Source: Mercurialis annua
Lineage: Eukaryota; Streptophyta; Magnoliopsida; Malpighiales; Euphorbiaceae
Direction of reading: 5' to 3'
DNA: 64,000 bases
NCBI RefSeq assembly: GCF_937616625.2
Contig: NC_065571.1
Coordinates: 27,230,201 to 27,294,200, forward strand
Shown: one piece after another, positions 58,811 through 64,000 of the stretch
Layout of the letters: every line of letters starts with the position of its first letter
Numbering within the stretch: position 1 is the stretch's first letter
Position numbers and translations under genes: made by a program
Notes under the pieces: model-generated
The model's database searches: none
What the model was told of the DNA's origin: nothing
Seen by the model: only the letters and a program-made list of their open reading frames with translations

Positions 58811-58905
58811 TTCGTGATTTAGAGGCTGACAGTGGTGATGTGCATACTGTTCCGATAGCGAATGAGTTCGTGATTTAGAGGCTGACAGTGGTGATGTGCA
58901 TACTG
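58811..58905 (+). repeat. 56-bp tandem duplication at the pol deletion junction
   Basis: TTCGTGATTTAGAGGCTGAC and the next 20 bases occur at 58811 and again at 58867. The second copy ends at CATACTG, exactly where the sequence jumps into the LTR at CTCGATTGGC; CTG is shared by both sides. Looks like a replication-slippage or end-joining scar. Confidence 0.75.
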
Positions 58906-59615
58906 CTCGATTGGCTTGTATCGAGACTGTGTGCACCGGTAAGTACTCTGGGAAACGGCAGACTAATGTCTTGCATACGCTGGTATATATATATGACGAG
59001 GATTTGTTCCCGTCCGCTCTGTGTTTATCAGTATGCTATGTCATACTTACGCTGGGATCATTTCAATATTGTTTTCCATAATCATACTATATTAGTATAA
59101 ACTGTTTTGATTTAAGGGTTTTAAACTTAATAAATGTAAATAGTATTGCGAACTCATCTCAGTATATTTAACCCCGTTGTTTTCCCAAATTTTCTTGGTT
59201 TATGATTTGAAAGCTGGTCCACTCCGATTCTTTTTGATTCCTCGGAGGTTTTTATGTTATTTAAACTAGTTACTGTTTTTGAACTCTTAGACCGCAGCAG
59301 AACTAGTTTATATATTACTTTTGTTATTACACTTAGAGATTGTCGATTTGATCGATCGTTTATTATTGGCATGTTTACTCTAAAATATTTTATTATTATA
59401 TTTAAGGCATGCTGTTGAGCATTTCAGATGTTTAAGTTATTTATATTAGAACTGTAATATAAATTGCTACACTTAGGTTGGAGTCTCGGTTGCCCCCGAG
59501 CAGTTTTCTGAAGGATTAAATGTTTATTTGTTTTCCGCAAGGCTTGCTACGGGTTTTGGTACGACCATACCCATACCCTAGCGCCGGTCACGATTCATGA
59601 AATTGGGTCGTGACA
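58903..59615 (+). repeat. Second LTR, only its 3' portion
   Basis: Aligns with 55822-56528 of the left LTR from CTCGATTGGCTTGTATCGAG to the end and keeps the complete terminus GGGTCGTGACA. The upstream three quarters of this LTR are missing, removed with pol. Confidence 0.88.
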
Positions 59616-59619
59616 AAGT

Positions 59620-59631
59620 TGGTATCAGAAC
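59620..59631 (+). other. Second primer-binding site after the right LTR
   Basis: TGGTATCAGAAC, one base different from the first PBS, followed by TTTAGTTTCGAACTAAGGCC as in the leader. A PBS downstream of the right-hand LTR means that the LTR was internal to a tandem LTR-internal-LTR-internal arrangement. Confidence 0.85.
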
Positions 59632-59655
59632 TTTAGTTTCGAACTAAGGCCAAAA

Positions 59656-62600
59656 GATGAAACACTTGGATTTATTTCGTAATGTTTGTAAACGTTTGGC
59701 TTAAATCACTAAAAAGGTGAAAAGTTCGCATTTGTTTCGTAATGTTTATAAACGTTTGGCGTAAATTGCTAAAAAGGTGAAACACTTGGATTTGTTTCGT
59801 AACGTTTGTAAACGTTTGGCTTAATTTGCTAAAAAGATGAAACGCTTTGTTTTGTTTCATAACATTTGTAAAGGTTTGGCTTAAATTGCTAAAAATGTGA
59901 AACGTTTGGATTTGTTTCGTAACGTTTTAAACGTTTGGTTTTGTTTCATAACATTGTAAACATTTGGCTTAAATCGCTAAACAGTGGAAACGTTTGGATT
60001 TGTTTTGTAACGTTTGTAAACGTTTGGCTTAAATCGCTAAAAAGGTGAAACGTTTGGATTTGTTTCGTAACGTATGTAAACGTTTGGCTTAATTCGTTAA
60101 AAAGTTGAAACGTTTGGAATTGTTTCGTAATGTTTATAAACTTTTGGCTTAAATCGCTAAATATGTGAAACGTTTGAATTTGTTTTCTAACGTTTTAAAC
60201 ATTTGGCTGAAATCGCAAAAAAGGTAAAACGTTTGGATTTGTTTCGTAACGTTTATAAATGTTTGGCTTAAATTGCTATAAAGGTGACACGTTTGGATTT
60301 GTTTCATAACGTTTGTAAACGTTTGTCTTAAATCGCTAAAAAGGTGAAACGATTGGATTTGTTTCGTAACGTTTGCAAACGTTTTGCTTAAATCGATAAA
60401 TAGGTGAAACATTTGGATTTGTTTCGTAACGTGTGTAAATGTTTGGCTTAAAGCGCTAAATAGGTGAAAGTGTTTGGATTTCTTTCATAACATCTGTAAA
60501 CGTTTGGCTTAAATCGCTAAAAAGGTGAAATATTTGGTTTTATTTCGTAACGTTTGTAAACGTTTTGCTTAAACCGCTAAAAAGGTGAAACTTTTGGATT
60601 TGTTTTTTAACGTTTGTAAACGTTTGTTTTAAATCGCTAAAAAGGTGAAATGTTTGGATTAGTTTCGTAACGTGTGTAAACGTTTGGCTTAAATCGCTAA
60701 AGAGGTGAAACATTTGGATTTAAATTGCCAAAAAGGTGAAACGCTTGGATTTGTTTCGTAGCGTTTGTAAACATTTTGCTTAAATCACTAAAAAGGTGAA
60801 ACGTTTGGATTTGTTTCGTAACGTTTGTAAACGTTCGGCTTAAATAGCTAAAAAGGTGAAACGTTTGGTTTTGTTTCGTAACGTTTGTAAATGTTAGACT
60901 TAAATTGCTAAAAAGGTGAAACGTTTGGATTTGTTTAATAACGTTTGTAAAACGATTGGTTTTGTTTCGTAATATTTGCAAACCTTTGGCTTAAACCGCT
61001 AAAAATGTGAAACATTTGGATTTGTTTTTTAACGTTTTAACATTTTGGTTTTGTTTCATAATGTTTGTAAGCGTTTACCTTAAATCGCTAAAAAGGTGAA
61101 ACGATTGGATTTGTTTCGTAATGTTTGTAAACGTTTTGCTTAAATAGTAAATAGGTGAAACATTTGGATTTGTTTCGTAACCTTTGTAAACGTTTGGCTT
61201 CAATCGCTAAAAAGGTGAAACGTTTGGATTTTTTTCGTAACGTTTGTAAACGTTTGGCTTAAATCGCTAATAAGGTGAAACGCTTGGATTTGTTTTGTAG
61301 CGTTTGTAAACTTTTGGCTTAAATCGCTAAAAAGATGAAACGTTTGGATTTGTTTCGTAACGTTTGTAAACGTTTGGCTTAAAGCGCTAAATAGGTGAAA
61401 CTTTTGGATTTGTTTCGTAACGTCTGTAAACGTTTGGCTTAAAGAGCTAAAAAGTTAAAACGCTTGTATTTGTTTCGTAACGTTTGTAAACGTTTGGCTT
61501 AAATTGCTAAAAAGGTGAAATGCTTAGATTTGTTTCGTAACGTTTGTATACAATTGGCATAAATTGCTAAGAAGTTGAAACATTTGGATTTGTTTCATAA
61601 CCTTTGTAAATGTTTGGCTTAAATCGCTAAAAAGGTAAAACGTTTGGATTTGTTTCGTAATGTTTGTAAACGTTTGTCTTAAATCCCTAAAATGGTTTGG
61701 CTTAAATTGGTAAAAAGGTGAAACGCTTGCATTTGTTTCGCAACGTTTGTAAACGTTTGGCTGAAATTGCTGAAAAGGGGAAACGTTTGGTTTTGTTTCG
61801 TAACATTTGAAAACGTTTGGCTTATATCGCTAAATATGTGAAACGTTTGAATTTGTTTCCTAACGTTTTAGATGTTTGGCTGAAATCGCGAAAAAGGTGA
61901 AACGTCTTGGTTCTGTTTCATAATGTTTGTAAGCGTTTGCCTTAAATTGCTAAAAAGGTGAAACAATTGGATTTTTTTCATAACGTTTGTAAACGTTTTG
62001 CTTAAATTGCTAAAAAGGTGAAACATTTGGATTTGTTTCGTAACCTTTGTAAACGTTCGGCTTAAATCACTAAATAGGTGAAACGTTTGGATTTCTTTCG
62101 TAACGTTTGTAAACTTTTGGCTTAAATCGCTAAAAAGGTGAAACGTTTGGATTTCTTTCGTATCGTTTGTAAACATTTGGCTTCAATCGCTAAAAGGTGA
62201 AACGTTTGGATTTGGTACGAAACGTTTATACACGTTGGGCATAAATCGCAAAAAAGGTGAAATGTTTGGATTTATTTCGTAACGTTTTAAACGTTTGGCT
62301 TAAATCACTAAAATGGGGAAACGTTTGGATTTGTTTCGTAACGTTTGTAAATGTTTCGCTTATATTGCTAGAAAGGTGAAATGTTTGGTTTTGTTTCATA
62401 ACGTGTGTAAACGCTCGGCATAAATTGCTAAAGAGGTAAAACGTTTGGATTTCTTTCGTAACGTTTATAAACGTTTGGCTTAAATTGCTAAAAAGGTGAA
62501 ACGCTTGGATTTTTTTCGGAACGTTTGTAAACGTTCGGCTTAAATTACTCAAAAATGTGAAACGCTTGGATTTGTTTCGGAACGTTTATAAACGTTTGGC

Positions 62601-64000
62601 TTAAATTGCTAAAAAGGCGAAACGCTTGGATTTGTTTCATAACATTTGTAAACGTTTGGCTTAAATTGCAAAAAAGATGAAATGCTTGGTTTTGTTTTGT
62701 AACGTTTGTAAAGGTTTGGCATAAATCGCTAAAAATGTGAAACGTTTGAATTTGTTTCGTAACGGTTTAATGTTTGGTTTTATTTCGTATCGTTTGTAAG
62801 CTTTTGGCATAAATCGCTAACAAGGTGAAACGTTGGATTTGTTTCGTAATGTTTGTAAACGTTTGGCTTAAATCTGTAAAAAGGCGGAATGTTATGATTT
62901 GTTTTGTAACGTTTGTACACGTTTGGATTAAAGTGTTAAAAAGGTAAAAAGTTTGGATTTATTTCGTAATGTTTGTAAACGTTTGGCATAAATAGATAAA
63001 AAGGTGAAACATTTGGATTTGTTTCGTATTGTTTGTAAACGTTTGGCTTAGATCGCTAAAAAGGTGAAACGTTTAGATTTGTTTCGTAATCTTTGTAGAC
63101 ATTTGGCTTAAATTGCTAAAAAGGTGAAACGCTTCTATTTGTTTTGTAGCGTTTATAAACATTGGCTTATATTGCTAATAAGGAGAAATGCTTGCATTTG
63201 TTTCATAACATTTGTAAACGTTTGGTTTAAATTGCTAAAAAGGTGAAACTTTTGGATTTATTTCGTAGCGTTTATAAACGTTTGGCTTAAATCGATAAAA
63301 AGGAGAAACGTTTGGATTTGTTTTGGTAACCTTTGTAAACGTTTGGTTTAAATCACTAAAAAGGTGAAACATTTGGATTTGTTTCGTAACGTTTGTAAAC
63401 GTTTGGATTAAATTGCTAAAAAGGTGAAACGCTTGGATTTTTTTTTGGAACTTTTGTAAACGTTTGGCTTAAATTGCTAAAAATATGAAACACTTGGATT
63501 TGTTTCGTAACGTTTGGCTTAAATTGCTAAAAAGGTGAAACGCTTGGTTTTGTTTCGTAACGTATGTAAAGGTTTGGCATAAATCGCTAAAAATGGGAAA
63601 CGTTTGGATTTGTTTCGTAACGTTTGTAAAGGTTCGGCTTAAATCCCTAAAAATGTGAAACTTGGATTTGTTTCGTAACGTTTTAAATGTTTGGTTTTAT
63701 TTCGTAACATTTGTAAACGTTTGGCTTAAAGCGCTAAAATGGGAAAACGTTTGGATTTTTGTCGTAACGTTTGTAAACGTTTGGCTTAAATTGCTAAAAA
63801 GGTGAAACGCTTGGATTTGTTTAGTAACGTTTGTAAACATTTGGCTTAATTTACTAATAAGGTGAAACGCTTGGATTTGTTTCGTAACGTTTTAATAGTT
63901 TGGTTTATTTTGTAACGTTTGTAAACGTTTGGCTTATATCGCTAAAAAGGGGAAACGTTTGGATTTGTTTCATAATCTCTGTAAACGTTTGGCTTAAATT
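59656..64000. repeat. 60-bp satellite array, diverged part, running out of the window
   Basis: Same monomer and orientation; relative to 53754 about 24 bp of one monomer are missing at the element, so the flank was lost or eroded. Contains a near-consensus monomer at 60018-60077 (one base different). A shared variant series at about 60163 and 61838 suggests a local higher-order period near 1.7 kb. No other feature seen. Confidence 0.95.

Larger units (their letters stand above)
53755..59655 (+). mobile_element. Broken Tekay-like Ty3/gypsy retrotransposon with two LTR remnants and two PBSs
   Basis: Order: LTR lacking its first bases (53755-56528), primer-binding site, leader, decayed gag, protease, a pol deletion, the 3' part of a second LTR (about 58903-59615) and a second primer-binding site with about 25 bp of leader before satellite resumes. 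No target duplication joins the two edges; the left edge enters at a GTCTCGTTCGAGACC repeat and the right edge ends inside a leader. The two LTR copies differ at about 30 positions over some 700 bp by eye, mostly C/T and G/A. Lineage is inferred from the protease and zinc-knuckle sequence, the very long LTR and the initiator-Met PBS. Reverse transcriptase, RNase H and integrase are missing. Confidence 0.9.

Noticed and set aside
434..62552. Dozens of minus-strand open frames of 60-202 codons with a 20-residue repeat
   Set aside because: They are the 60-bp satellite translated in its open frame. They start and stop at random indels, lack promoters, and no codon-level constraint is visible.
1..64000. 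Telomeric repeat or CENP-B box in the satellite
   Set aside because: No TTTAGGG runs. TTTCGTAACG only loosely resembles a CENP-B box and lacks its conserved core.

Overview
This is plant nuclear heterochromatin, probably from an angiosperm. About 41 kb of the 64 kb is one tandem satellite with a roughly 60-bp monomer. The rest is transposable elements inserted into it. No intact protein-coding gene is visible. A plant host is indicated by intron-bearing fragments of plant genes (an ACA-type Ca2+-ATPase, RPB6, and an ICE1/SCREAM-like bHLH), a Tekay-like Ty3/gypsy element primed by initiator-Met tRNA, a Pack-CACTA element and a Mutator-type element.

Layout. Satellite fills 1-24770, 25137-32834, 49244-53754 and 59656-64000. 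A 366-bp MITE sits at 24771-25136, and its empty site survives in a duplicated satellite segment near 51461-51468. A solo LTR (32835-49243, flanked by GTTTG duplications) was later split by a 13.4-kb CACTA element (34794-48236, TCT duplications). The CACTA element carries an older-looking solo LTR (40417-41640), a long-TIR Mutator-type element (45714-47112, perfect 9-bp duplications) and fragments of at least three, probably four, host genes. A broken Ty3/gypsy element lies at 53755-59655: a 5'-truncated LTR, PBS, decayed gag and protease, no reverse transcriptase, a partial second LTR and then a second PBS.

Satellite organisation. The 60-bp monomer is two diverged 30-bp halves, each opening with the palindrome-bearing box AAACGTTTGG. 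Four of its six decamers carry GTTT in the same 10-bp phase. The first 16 kb is built of recently duplicated multi-kilobase blocks (about 2.28, 5.25 and 4.93 kb). Further right the monomers are more diverged and all the large insertions lie there. Because 60 is divisible by 3, one minus-strand frame stays open as a 20-residue repeat; I treat this as a by-product of the period, not as genes.

The region most worth following up is the Pack-CACTA element with its permuted and chimeric gene fragments. The satellite's 30/10-bp substructure and long-range blocks come next. No complete unit able to act by itself (transposase, reverse transcriptase, integrase) was recognised. All identifications come from reading the sequence by eye, without database searches.
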